Source: Polyangiaceae bacterium (lineage in GTDB: Bacteria; Myxococcota_A; Polyangia; Polyangiales; Polyangiaceae). Taken from it: 64,000 bases of DNA. Below are positions 41,728 through 50,137 of the stretch, in pieces. Within the stretch, counting starts at the first letter, position 1, and each line of letters opens with the position of its first letter. A model generated the notes under the pieces. It was given only the letters and a program-made list of their open reading frames with translations. It ran no database searches and was not told where the DNA came from. The translations under genes and the position numbers were made by a program. Location of the stretch: positions 1,860,001-1,924,000 of the forward strand of contig JAHBVY010000001.1 of the NCBI GenBank assembly GCA_019637265.1, in the 5' to 3' direction.

Positions 41728-41776
41728 CTCTGCGATGCGGAGGCTCTGCGATGCAGAGACTCTGCGACGCTGAAAC
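41728..41776. repeat. 16-bp tandem repeat, three copies
   Basis: CTCTGCGATGCGGAGG, CTCTGCGATGCAGAGA and CTCTGCGACGCTGAAA start at 41728, 41744 and 41760. The array ends exactly at the stop codon of the next minus-strand gene, and a fourth partial unit (CTCAGCG) is the coding end itself. Confidence 0.9.
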
Positions 41777-42901
41777 TCAGCGCACCCGGACGGTGATGCG
41801 GATCCACTCGGAGCCGCCGCGGTTGTCGCGCGCCACCGCCCACAGCTTGTAGTCGCCGGGCTGCTTGGGCGCGTAATACTCCGTGCCGAAGTCCTCGTTC
41901 CAGCCCTTGGTGGCGTCGTTCAAGAGCCGCACGGAGGACTTCAGGCCACCGTCTTCGATGTAGTAGTTCACCCACATCTGCTCGGTGAGGTTGCGCCCCT
42001 CGGAGACGAGGGCGATGTCATCCACCTCGGCGACCGAGCTCGAGATCAGTGGGCGGAAGGCGATCCCCGGGCAGGTCGGGTCGCCATCGTCAGCGCAGCT
42101 GTCCACGCAGGCGACGCGGCTGCAGTCGTCGCTCGGCGCCGGCGGGTTGCTCAGGCACTCGGCGCCGATGCAGTCCGGCTCCACCACGCGACCATTGAAC
42201 TCGAAGCCCGTGATCACCGGGTTCTGGTTCTCGAACGTATCGTAGGCGTAGATGCCGCTGTAGCCCGCGACGAAGTCATCGGCGCCGAGCTGCTTGCCCT
42301 GGTCGTCGAAGCAAGCCACGGGGAAGCCTTGCTCCGCCGGCGCGGGGCCGAGCTGCCCCGCGCACACCGCGAAGAACACGTAGGAGAGGCCATACGGCAC
42401 CAGCTCGGGATCGCGCGGCGGTGGGCGGCTGGAGATGATGTCAGACGGGATGCTGACGGTGTGCTGCTCCCCCAAGCCGACGTTGCCGCCGCCGCCCGAG
42501 AGCGCCTCGAAGCAGCCGTAGTAGAGATCACCCGGGGGGTTGAAGCACCCGGAGTACCAGGCGACCTGCACCGGGCGCGGCGCCTGCTCGCTGCTGTCGT
42601 GCCACAGCAAGCTGAGCGTCACGTCGTCCCCCGGCTTCGCGTAAGGCTTGTCCTTCTGGACGCCGAGCACGCGCAGCGAGGTGACCTTGTGCGGGGGATC
42701 GAACTCCGCGCCGCAGCCCATGGCGAACAGCGCCGCCGTGAGCGCGGTCAAGGCGCCCACGCCGCCGGGCGACGAGCGCCTCGATGAAGCGGTCAGCGCA
42801 CCGCGCGGCGACGCAGCGGCTGCCTTCAGCGCGTCGACGCGGCGCTGCGATGAGACGGCCTCGAGCGGCGCCGAGGTGCGGTGTCGAGCTTGAAGACGCA
42901 T
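41777..42901 (-). CDS. Lipoprotein partner of the TonB-dependent receptor
   Basis: 374 residues if it starts at the ATG at 42901, which overlaps the receptor stop (TGATG). The hydrophobic segment and lipobox (ALTALTAALFAMGC) begin only near residue 48, so a GTG at 42760 may be the true start. The mature protein is beta-rich with several Cys (SGCFNPP, YYGCFEAL, CIGAECLSN, CSRVACVDSCADDG) and an Ig-like C-terminal region (YYIEDGGLKSSVRLLND, DYKLWAVARDNRGG). Translationally coupled to the TonB receptor, it is likely its surface or periplasmic accessory protein. Ligand unknown. Confidence 0.8.
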   Translation of the reverse strand: MRLQARHRTSAPLEAVSSQRRVDALKAAAASPRGALTASSRRSSPGGVGALTALTAALFAMGCGAEFDPPHKVTSLRVLGVQKDKPYAKPGDDVTLSLLWHDSSEQAPRPVQVAWYSGCFNPPGDLYYGCFEALSGGGGNVGLGEQHTVSIPSDIISSRPPPRDPELVPYGLSYVFFAVCAGQLGPAPAEQGFPVACFDDQGKQLGADDFVAGYSGIYAYDTFENQNPVITGFEFNGRVVEPDCIGAECLSNPPAPSDDCSRVACVDSCADDGDPTCPGIAFRPLISSSVAEVDDIALVSEGRNLTEQMWVNYYIEDGGLKSSVRLLNDATKGWNEDFGTEYYAPKQPGDYKLWAVARDNRGGSEWIRITVRVR

Positions 42902-45756
42902 CAGAACTCCCCTCGCAAGCCGAGGCTCGGGATCAGCGGCAGGCCCTCTTGGTAGCTCCGGCGGCTGTAGTTGTAGTTGTAGAGGATCCCCTCGCGCGCC
43001 GCGTTGTTGTAGACGTTCTGCACGTCCAGGTAAGCGCTGAGGCGCCAGTCCTCGAACTGCCAGCGTTTGTCGATGCGCACGTCCAGCTGATGGAACAGCG
43101 GCAGCCGCTCGCTGAAGGCAGGCCCTTGGATCGGCGCATAGGAGCCCGCGTCCGCCGCGAAGAGCCCGGCGAGCGCCGGCGGGCTCAGCGCTGGCGTGTC
43201 GAGTGATCCCGAGATCACGCGGAACCGCGCGCCGAACTCCCACCCGCGGCCGAGCCGGTAACTGCCGAGCATCGTCAGGTTGTGCGTCTGATCGTACTGG
43301 AACAGGTACTGCTCCTCATCCGGCGACTCGCGGCGCACGCTGCGGCTCAAGGTGTAGGCGACCCAGCCGAAGAAGCGGCGGTCCGGCTTGTACTTGAGGA
43401 GCGTCTCGAGCCCCATGGTGTAACCCTCACCCTGGTTGCCGTACTCGTAGCCCCCGGCGCTCGAGGGCGCGCGACTGACCAGGTTGTCCAGGTCCTTGTA
43501 GAACGCCTCCACGCCCACCTCGATGTGGCGTGAGAGCTCCTGCTCCACGCCCACCGCGTAGTGGAGGGCGCGGTTCGACTCGAGCCCCGGCGTCCCGAAG
43601 ACCTGATCCGTCTCCTGGGGTTGCGGCGGCTGGTAGTAGACGCCCGCGCCGGCCTTCACCGTGGTGCGGAGCGCCGCGCGACCGCTCGCCTCGTCCCCAT
43701 CGAGGATCGGGTGCACGATGTCGTAGCGCGCGTTGAGGCGCGGGCTCAGATCCGTCTGCCCGGCGTCGCGCGCGTGATCCAAGCGGAGCCCTGGCACCAC
43801 CCGCATGCGCGCGCTGGGGGACAGCTCCGCCTCCGCGTACCACGCAGGGCGATACCCAACCCCCTGACGAGACTGCTCCATCGGCGGGCGCGCCGCGAAC
43901 GGGCCTGGGTCCGGCTCACCCGGCCGCGGCGGGTTCGGCGCCCTGACGGTGAAGTCATAGGGCATGACGGTGGTGTCCATGCCCACGTTCAGCTTGGCGC
44001 CCGAGCCGAGCGTCCACCCGAACTCGTTCCGAACCTCGATCGGCACCAGGTTCAGATCGAACAGGAAGTTCCCGACGGAGAACGCCAGGTTCGTCTCCCC
44101 CACCGAGAGCATGCTGGTGAGCTCGAGCTCCGGGGTCAGCTTCGATTGGTACAGCATCTGCGCGCGGTAGAAGCTGGTGGAGAAAGACAGGTTACCGCCG
44201 AACGCCGGATCTTCGGCGATGGGGTCCTTGATCAAGATCTCGAAGCGATCGTTCGAGCCGTAGAAGCGCAAGCTGAGCCGGCTGCCCTTCGGGGTGCGGT
44301 GCTCGGCGATCAGCTGGTAGTCGTCGTACACCGGCGCGCTGGTGACCCCGGCGTCCGCGGCCTCGAGCACCGGCTTGAGCCACACATCGAACCAGCTGCG
44401 GCGCCCCGCCACCGCGAAGCTCCAGTTCTTGAGCGGGCCGATCGGCCCTTGCAGCATCAAGCGGGCGTCGATCAAGTCGACCTGCGCCATGCCGTGGTAG
44501 CAGCCCGTCTCCTCCGAGGCCTTGCCGTAGGGACCACTACAGCTCGTGTCCGGCGAGCGCAGCGCGACGTCCACGATGCCGCCCATGAACGTGCCGTAGC
44601 GCGCGCTGAAGTTGCCCGGGTAGAAGTCGATGCGATCGAGCAGCTCCGTCGGCACCACGCTCGAGAGGCCACCGAAGTGGTAAATGAGCGGGACGTTGCT
44701 GCCATCCACGAAGGTGGCGCTGTCCTGCGGTGAAGAGCCCCGCACGATGAGCAGCCCCGCCAGCCCCGGCGGCCGCGCCACGCCCGGCAAGCTCTGGAGC
44801 GAGCGCAGCGCGTCGCCGCCGGTGCCAGGGATGCGCGCTATCTCCCGCCGCGCGACGGTGCGCCGCGTCACCTCGCGCGGTGGGCGCACGCCCTGCACCG
44901 TCACCTCTTCACCCTCGACCTCGGGCGGCAGCGCGTAGTCGAACTCGTACTCGCGGCCCGCCTCGATCTCGAACGGGAAGCGCCCCGGCGAGTAGCCCGG
45001 CGCGCTGATCTCGACGTCGTATTTCCCTGCGGGAAGGCCCTGCACCTGCCAGCGGCCCTCGGCGTCGCTGGTGGTGCCGGTCTGCACCCCCGCGTTGCTG
45101 GTGATGACGATCTGCGCGCCGGCGAGCGGACCGCTGGTGCCAGCGATGCGCAGCGTCCCCCCGATGTTGCCGGTGGTGGCGCCGGGCGGTGGCTCCGCGG
45201 GCCCTTCCTCCCCCGTGCCCTCGGGCTCCGCCGGGGTGAGGGTGAAGGCGTACTGGTAGTGGATCTTTGCGGCGATGGGCTGACCATCTCGAGTGGCCGG
45301 CTCGAACACGAACTTGAGCGCGGCCGCCTCGGCCGCCTCGTCGAAGCCGTGCCCCGCGGGCTCCACCGCCTTGGCGGCGGTGACGCGCCCCGTTTTGTCG
45401 ATGGTGAGCTCCAGGACGACGTTGCCCTCGATGCCCTCTTCCTGAGCCTTCTCAGGGTAAGGCGCCGACTCGAAGTGCTTCAGCTTGGGGGGCACCACCA
45501 CCGGCGCCTTGGGCTTCTCCCCGGGCTTCACCACGGCGCCCGCCGAACCGCTGGGGACCGAGCCCGACCCACTCTCTTGCGCCAGCGCCGAGGGCGCGAC
45601 GAGGCCAAGCCCCAACAGCACACTGAGCCCCGCGCGAGCGCCAGCAACAGAGCGCACGCCAGCAACAGCGCGCGGCGCAGGCGCTGCGCGGTGAGCCGAC
45701 CCAGGGTGAGTGTTCGCCTCGTTCAGGCGCGGGGACCGATGGTTGGGGATCCTCAT
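42901..45756 (-). CDS. TonB-dependent receptor with built-in TonB C-terminal-like domain
   Basis: 951 residues, ATG at 45756 (GAGGGAAG 9 nt upstream). The signal peptide ends near residue 60 (LVAPSALAQE). A TonB-C-like domain is at about 88-175 (YPEKAQEEGIEGNVVLELTI, DKTGRVTAAKAVEPAG, LKFVFEPA), normally found on the energiser TonB. A carboxypeptidase-regulatory-like domain is at about 190-275 (LAGAQIVITSNAGVQTGTTS, GLPAGKYDVEISAPGY), a plug at about 290-410 (GGDALRSLQSLPGVARPPGL, LLIVRGSSPQDS, RYGTFMGGIVDV), and the barrel to the C terminus (LIPSLGLRGEF). Outer-membrane active transporter; substrate unknown. A coupled lipoprotein gene follows. Confidence 0.92.
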   Translation of the reverse strand: MRIPNHRSPRLNEANTHPGSAHRAAPAPRAVAGVRSVAGARAGLSVLLGLGLVAPSALAQESGSGSVPSGSAGAVVKPGEKPKAPVVVPPKLKHFESAPYPEKAQEEGIEGNVVLELTIDKTGRVTAAKAVEPAGHGFDEAAEAAALKFVFEPATRDGQPIAAKIHYQYAFTLTPAEPEGTGEEGPAEPPPGATTGNIGGTLRIAGTSGPLAGAQIVITSNAGVQTGTTSDAEGRWQVQGLPAGKYDVEISAPGYSPGRFPFEIEAGREYEFDYALPPEVEGEEVTVQGVRPPREVTRRTVARREIARIPGTGGDALRSLQSLPGVARPPGLAGLLIVRGSSPQDSATFVDGSNVPLIYHFGGLSSVVPTELLDRIDFYPGNFSARYGTFMGGIVDVALRSPDTSCSGPYGKASEETGCYHGMAQVDLIDARLMLQGPIGPLKNWSFAVAGRRSWFDVWLKPVLEAADAGVTSAPVYDDYQLIAEHRTPKGSRLSLRFYGSNDRFEILIKDPIAEDPAFGGNLSFSTSFYRAQMLYQSKLTPELELTSMLSVGETNLAFSVGNFLFDLNLVPIEVRNEFGWTLGSGAKLNVGMDTTVMPYDFTVRAPNPPRPGEPDPGPFAARPPMEQSRQGVGYRPAWYAEAELSPSARMRVVPGLRLDHARDAGQTDLSPRLNARYDIVHPILDGDEASGRAALRTTVKAGAGVYYQPPQPQETDQVFGTPGLESNRALHYAVGVEQELSRHIEVGVEAFYKDLDNLVSRAPSSAGGYEYGNQGEGYTMGLETLLKYKPDRRFFGWVAYTLSRSVRRESPDEEQYLFQYDQTHNLTMLGSYRLGRGWEFGARFRVISGSLDTPALSPPALAGLFAADAGSYAPIQGPAFSERLPLFHQLDVRIDKRWQFEDWRLSAYLDVQNVYNNAAREGILYNYNYSRRSYQEGLPLIPSLGLRGEF

Positions 45757-46093
45757 GAAACGAACGCTTCCCTCTGCGCGCGAGCCCCCTCCTGAGCAGG
45801 GAGCGAGCTCGGCGCCCGCGCCAGCCGCTCGCGTGGGGCTAACTCAAGCCCTGCGCCAAGACAAGCCCGACTTGAGCCGGCCCGCACGCCCACACCCGAT
45901 GACCCCACGGAAGCGCCGGGCGCGCCCGTTGCTTGTCCTTGGGCTCTCTGGCACACCACGACCTCACCGCGCACGTCGCGTGTTACTGGAGCCCGCCGCC
46001 CCCGATGACTAGGGCCGCGCTCCATTTTTCTCGACCTCCCAACGCCTGTGGCGCCGCTCATACCGGCACATCGCTACCAACCCCCGCCCGCTC
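45757..46093. other. Divergent intergenic region between TonB receptor and xthA
   Basis: 337 bp, GC-rich, no gene that I can support. It should contain promoters for both flanking genes. An AT-richer patch (CATTTTTCTCG) at 46022-46033 is the only hint. No repeats of the families listed here. Confidence 0.5.
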
Positions 46094-46894
46094 ATGAAGA
46101 TCGCCACCTGGAACGTCAACTCCCTGCGCGTGCGCCTCACGCAGCTCATCGCCTGGCTCGACCGCCACGAGCCCGACGTGGTGTGCCTGCAAGAGACGAA
46201 GGTGGTGGACGAGGACTTCCCCTCGGAGGAGCTCCAACGCGCGGGCTACGGCGTCGCCTTCTGCGGCCAGAAGACCTACAACGGGGTGGCGATCTTGAGC
46301 TCGCGGCTCTTGAAGGACGTCCAAATCGGGCTGGCGGCGCCGCCCGACGCGCCCGCCCCCAAGTACCACGAAGAGCCCCGCTTGATCGCCGCGACGGTGC
46401 GCGGCGTGCGCGTCTACTCCGCCTACGTCCCGAACGGTAAAGGCGTCAACCACCCTGACTTCGCAAAGAAGCTCGCGTGGCTCACCGATCTGCGGCGCAC
46501 CGTGGCGCGTGATGTGGAGGCCGGGCTGGCCCCGAAGGGGATCGCGGTGTGCGGCGACTACAACATCGCGCCCGAAGCGCGCGACGTCCACGACCCCGAG
46601 GCGATGCAGGGGCAGCTCCATTTCCACCCGGATGAGCACGCGGCGCTGAAGCAGCTCATGAGCCTGGGGCTGGTGGACGCTTACCGGCTCCACCACCAAG
46701 CGGGCGGCGACTACAGCTGGTGGGATTACCGCATGGGAGCGTTCCGCCGCAATCACGGCCTCCGCATCGATCTCATCCTGCTGAGCGAGTCGCTGGCCGA
46801 GCGTTGCCTCACGGCGACCATCGATCGCGATGCGCGCGCGCTCCCGCAGCCCTCGGATCACGCGCCGGTGCTAGCGGAGCTCAGGCTCGACTGA
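46094..46894 (+). CDS. xthA: Exodeoxyribonuclease III
   Basis: 266 residues, ATG at 46094, standard length. Motifs in order: MKIATWNVNSLRVRL (N7), DVVCLQETKVVDEDFP (metal-binding E), VYSAYVPNG (catalytic Y region), CGDYNIAPEARDV (D and N), RIDLILLSESL and SDHAPVLAEL (final D-H pair). Cytoplasmic Mg-dependent AP endonuclease / 3'-5' exonuclease of base-excision repair. Its last 37 bp overlap the 3' end of the convergent DUF1704 gene. Confidence 0.96.
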   Translation: MKIATWNVNSLRVRLTQLIAWLDRHEPDVVCLQETKVVDEDFPSEELQRAGYGVAFCGQKTYNGVAILSSRLLKDVQIGLAAPPDAPAPKYHEEPRLIAATVRGVRVYSAYVPNGKGVNHPDFAKKLAWLTDLRRTVARDVEAGLAPKGIAVCGDYNIAPEARDVHDPEAMQGQLHFHPDEHAALKQLMSLGLVDAYRLHHQAGGDYSWWDYRMGAFRRNHGLRIDLILLSESLAERCLTATIDRDARALPQPSDHAPVLAELRLD

Positions 46895-47961
46895 GCCTCG
46901 CGCGCGCTGAGCACCCGCGCCGCCGAAACGCTCACCCGCCCCCGCTCGAACCACGCCTCGAGCCCTGGCTCGGCGGCGAACGCGCGCTCCACCTCATGGA
47001 GCCGTGGCAGGTAAACCAGCTCACGCCCCAGCCCACCGCCGCGCAGCGCGCGATCCGCGAGCTCCACCGCGGAGCCCAGATCGGCGCCGAGCGCCAGCGC
47101 CGTCTCCACCACCTCCACGAACGAGGCGCCGCTTCGCACCCAGCGCGCGGCTTGGTGGCGGAGCGCTAGCTCGAACCGCCGCGCGCCGGTGAGCAGCCCG
47201 AGCCGCCGCTCGATGAGGAGCGCGCGCCCCTCCTCGTCGTCCGCCGCGCCCCCGGTGCCCACCCGCAAGAGCCCCAACGGCTCGCTCCGCGCCCGCTCAC
47301 GAGGCAGCACGTGGCCCCGCACCTCGTGCGCCGCGATCCGCCGCGCCTCGTCCGCGCTGAGCAGCACGCCAGGCCGCAAGAGCACGACCCCCTCCGCCAC
47401 CGCCGCCTTCGACTGCAGCGCGGCGTCGAACATCACCCGCGCCGAGAGCCGAAGGCGCCTGAGCTCTGCCTCCACCTGACGCCCGAGGCTCTCGGGCGCC
47501 GAGGCGTCATCGCTCGCGTAGCGCGGCCCCGCTTCGGGCGGCGCCGGTTCGAGCCAGGCGGCTGACCAGACGTGCCCCTGACGACCTGCCTCGCCCCGCG
47601 GCTCGGGGAAACGCCGGAGGCAATAGTCACGCGCCGCGGGCGTGCCCAGGTGCTCCACGATGCCCGCCTCCAGCGCCAGCTCTCCGGCGCGCTGCGCGTA
47701 CAGCGTCGCGAGCGGGCCCTCCGCCATGAGGTGCGTCGCGACGAGCTCGAGCGCGCCCCGAAGCTCGCTGAGGGGCGGCGCCGGGCGGAGCCGCCCCATG
47801 GGCTCACGCGGCGCGCCGCGGAGGAAGCTCTCACGGACGCGCTCGAGCTCACCCGGTGGACGCACCGGGCGCACCCGAGAGAGCAACGCGACCTCCGCCT
47901 CCGCGCGGAGCAGGAACCGAACGAGTAAGTCCCCCTCACGAACCAGCCGGCCGAAGCTCAT
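46858..47961 (-). CDS. DUF1704-type (MATCAP-like) metallopeptidase family protein
   Basis: 367 residues from the ATG at 47961 (GAGGG 7 nt upstream); the frame to 48021 is not needed. AAHEVRGHVLPRERARSE matches the HE-x-x-x-H zinc motif of the DUF1704 / tyrosine carboxypeptidase-like family, and DDEEGRALLIERRLG matches the position of the family's QEGLA motif, with E kept. The rest is helical. Predicted soluble zinc peptidase; substrate unknown in bacteria. Its 3' end overlaps xthA by 37 bp in convergent orientation. It lies downstream of the PIN-PhoH gene on the same strand. Confidence 0.8.
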   Translation of the reverse strand: MSFGRLVREGDLLVRFLLRAEAEVALLSRVRPVRPPGELERVRESFLRGAPREPMGRLRPAPPLSELRGALELVATHLMAEGPLATLYAQRAGELALEAGIVEHLGTPAARDYCLRRFPEPRGEAGRQGHVWSAAWLEPAPPEAGPRYASDDASAPESLGRQVEAELRRLRLSARVMFDAALQSKAAVAEGVVLLRPGVLLSADEARRIAAHEVRGHVLPRERARSEPLGLLRVGTGGAADDEEGRALLIERRLGLLTGARRFELALRHQAARWVRSGASFVEVVETALALGADLGSAVELADRALRGGGLGRELVYLPRLHEVERAFAAEPGLEAWFERGRVSVSAARVLSAREAQSSLSSASTGA

Positions 47962-48102
47962 GGGCTCGCCCTCACCCGCGCGGCGCGCCCCGAGGCGCAC
48001 CGGATCGCCTCGGACGCCCACTGACAGGTTAACTGACGACTAACCACCGCGCGCCTCACCGTCGAACCCGGCGGAGAGTCGTCAGCTGAGCCGATCGAAG
48101 CA

Positions 48103-49422
48103 TCACAGCTTGCTCGCGGCGATGTTGGCGAGCTCGCTGCGCTCCCCCTTCTGGAGCAAGATGTGCCCGGTGACGCGCTCACCGCGCAGCCGATCGGCGC
48201 TCACGCTGAGACCGTTCGTGGCGCTATCGACATAGGGGTTGTCTATTTGGAACGGATCCCCCGTCAGCACGATCTTGGTGCCCTCACCGCAGCGGGTGAT
48301 CACCGTCTTCACCTCGTGGGGGGTCAGGTTCTGTGCCTCGTCCACGATCACGTACTGGTGCGGCAGGCTCCGCCCGCGGATGTAGGTGAGCGGCTCCACC
48401 TCGATTTGACCGTTCTGGAGCAGGTCATCCACGCCGCGACCGCCGCGGCGCTTGCTGCCGCCCGCGACCAACAGGAACTCGAGGTTGTCGAAGATGGGCT
48501 GCATCCACGGGCCCAGCTTCTCGTTCACGTCGCCTGGCAGGTAACCGAGGTCACGCCCCATCGGCATCACCGGGCGGCTCACGAGCAGGCGTGAGTAGGC
48601 GCCGTCCTCCACCGCCAGCCGGAGCCCCGCCGCCAGCGCCAACAGCGTCTTCCCGGTGCCGGCCATGCCCACCAAGGTGACGAGCTTGATCGAGTCGTCG
48701 AGCAGCAGGTCCAGCGCGAACGACTGCTCGCGGTTCCGAGGGCGGATCCCCATCAGCCCCTCGCGCGGCGTGAGCAGCGCCCGCACCTCACCTTTATCCG
48801 AATGGAAACGGCCAAGGGCCGTGCGCGGGCGCGCGCTGTCGTCCTTCAGCATCACGCACACGTTGGGGTAGAGGTGCAGGCCCTGCTGAGGGCTCAGGGC
48901 CCCCTCCGCGAAGAAGTGGTCGAGCTCGGCCGCGCTCACCGCGACCTCCACCACGCCGGTGTCGAGCTCGTCCGGCTCCACCGCCTGGTTCTCGTACACC
49001 TCGGTGCGGAGCCCGAGCGTATCCGCGCGGATACGCAGGTTCACGTCCATCGTGATGAAGATGGTCGGCTGGTCCGGCTGGTCGTCGCGCAGCTCGAGCG
49101 CCGTCTGCAGGATGGCGTGGTCGCCCGAGTCCGGGTGGAGCGCGATGGCGAGGACGGGCCGCCGCGCGGGCACGTGCACCCGGAGCCAACCCTCCTCCCC
49201 CACCCGCACGCCGTTCGCGAGCGAGCCCCCGCGCTCGCGCAGCGAGTCGAGCAAGCGTGAGATGGTGCGCGCGTTCCTGCCGCGCTCCGAGGTGTCGCGC
49301 TTGAACTGATCGATCTCCTCGATCACGTAGATGGGCAAGACGAGCTCGTTGTCCTCGAACTTGAAGATCGCGTGCGGGTCGTGGAGCAGGACGTTCGTAT
49401 CGAGGACGTAAGTTTTCTTCAT
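48103..49422 (-). CDS. PIN-PhoH family ATPase/ribonuclease
   Basis: 439 residues, ATG at 49422. PIN domain about 1-150: TYVLDTNVLLHDP (catalytic Asp), IYVIEEIDQFK, DSGDHAILQTA and FITMDVNLRIRA carry the acidic residues. PhoH ATPase domain about 215-439: GMAGTGKTLLALAAG (Walker A), YVIVDEAQNLTPHE (Walker B) and VLTGDPFQID. This is the PhoH2/YlaK arrangement, whose members are RNA helicases and sequence-specific RNases related to toxin systems. No antitoxin-like gene precedes it; a small acidic lipoprotein gene lies 52 bp upstream. Confidence 0.95.
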   Translation of the reverse strand: MKKTYVLDTNVLLHDPHAIFKFEDNELVLPIYVIEEIDQFKRDTSERGRNARTISRLLDSLRERGGSLANGVRVGEEGWLRVHVPARRPVLAIALHPDSGDHAILQTALELRDDQPDQPTIFITMDVNLRIRADTLGLRTEVYENQAVEPDELDTGVVEVAVSAAELDHFFAEGALSPQQGLHLYPNVCVMLKDDSARPRTALGRFHSDKGEVRALLTPREGLMGIRPRNREQSFALDLLLDDSIKLVTLVGMAGTGKTLLALAAGLRLAVEDGAYSRLLVSRPVMPMGRDLGYLPGDVNEKLGPWMQPIFDNLEFLLVAGGSKRRGGRGVDDLLQNGQIEVEPLTYIRGRSLPHQYVIVDEAQNLTPHEVKTVITRCGEGTKIVLTGDPFQIDNPYVDSATNGLSVSADRLRGERVTGHILLQKGERSELANIAASKL

Positions 49423-49474
49423 GAGGACCGAGCTCGAGTCGTGCAGCCGTCAGGGCGACTGATAGAATTCAGGA

Positions 49475-49930
49475 TCATTCATCCGCGAGCGCCTTGAGGC
49501 CGCAGCGCTCGCCCTTGGGGGCGGCGCCAGCAGCCGCGACACGCCCGCAGCGGTGCTTCGGGACCGGCTTGCTCCCATCCGCCTGAGCGCCGGGCTTGTC
49601 GGCAGCCGCGCTGTCGGCCGACTCGTCCGTGTCGCTGTCGTCAGCCTCGTCATCGTCGGCGTCAGCGTCGTCGGCGGGGCCCGCCTCATCACCGGTCTCC
49701 TCCTCGTCCTCCTCGTCGAGCTCGAGCTCGTTGTCATCGGGGAGCGGCAGGAACGGCAGCCCCGCGCCGGGCGGAGCGGGCGGGTAGACGGACTCGGGCG
49801 CGGTGCGACTGCAGCCGAGCGCCAGCACCAGCGCGCACAGGCTACCGAGGAGGTGGCCCAGCGCACGACGGTCGAGCGCACGACGGCCAGGAGCACGGCG
49901 GCCTGAGCCGGGCGCGGGGGTGAGTGGCAT
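49475..49930 (-). CDS. Small highly acidic lipoprotein
   Basis: 151 residues from the ATG at 49930; a frame to 50137 crosses the T/G repeat and is rejected. An Arg-rich n-region and hydrophobic stretch lead to the lipobox LVLALGCSR (Cys near 40). The mature part has a run of about 50 residues that is mostly Asp, Glu, Ala and Ser (LDEEDEEETGDEAGPADD, then DDDEADDSDTDES), then a basic Cys-containing tail (PKHRCGRVAAAG, KGERCGLKAL). Such acidic stretches can bind cations. Function unknown. Same strand as, and 52 bp before, the PIN-PhoH gene. Confidence 0.7.
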   Translation of the reverse strand: MPLTPAPGSGRRAPGRRALDRRALGHLLGSLCALVLALGCSRTAPESVYPPAPPGAGLPFLPLPDDNELELDEEDEEETGDEAGPADDADADDDEADDSDTDESADSAAADKPGAQADGSKPVPKHRCGRVAAAGAAPKGERCGLKALADE

Positions 49931-50028
49931 GGGCGTAGTCTCGCGAATCGCCTCGTGCCTGCCAACCCAGCGCGCGAAAGCGCCCGCTCCACGGCAGCGC
50001 CAGGATCCGAAGATTCCACGTGAGCTTC

Positions 50029-50051
50029 TTTTTTTGGGGGTTTGGCATCGC
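50029..50051 (+). repeat. T/G-tract element, type B
   Basis: T7, G5, then TTTGGCATCGC. It lies about 90 bp upstream of the membrane AAA-like gene, between divergent genes. Confidence 0.9.
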
Positions 50052-50137
50052 GCTGCCAGGCGCTGAAAAAGTCGATGGGCGGGGCGCTGCCAGGTGCCGG
50101 ATTGGCCCGCTGCCCGGCGCTCAAGTACGGTGGGCAC

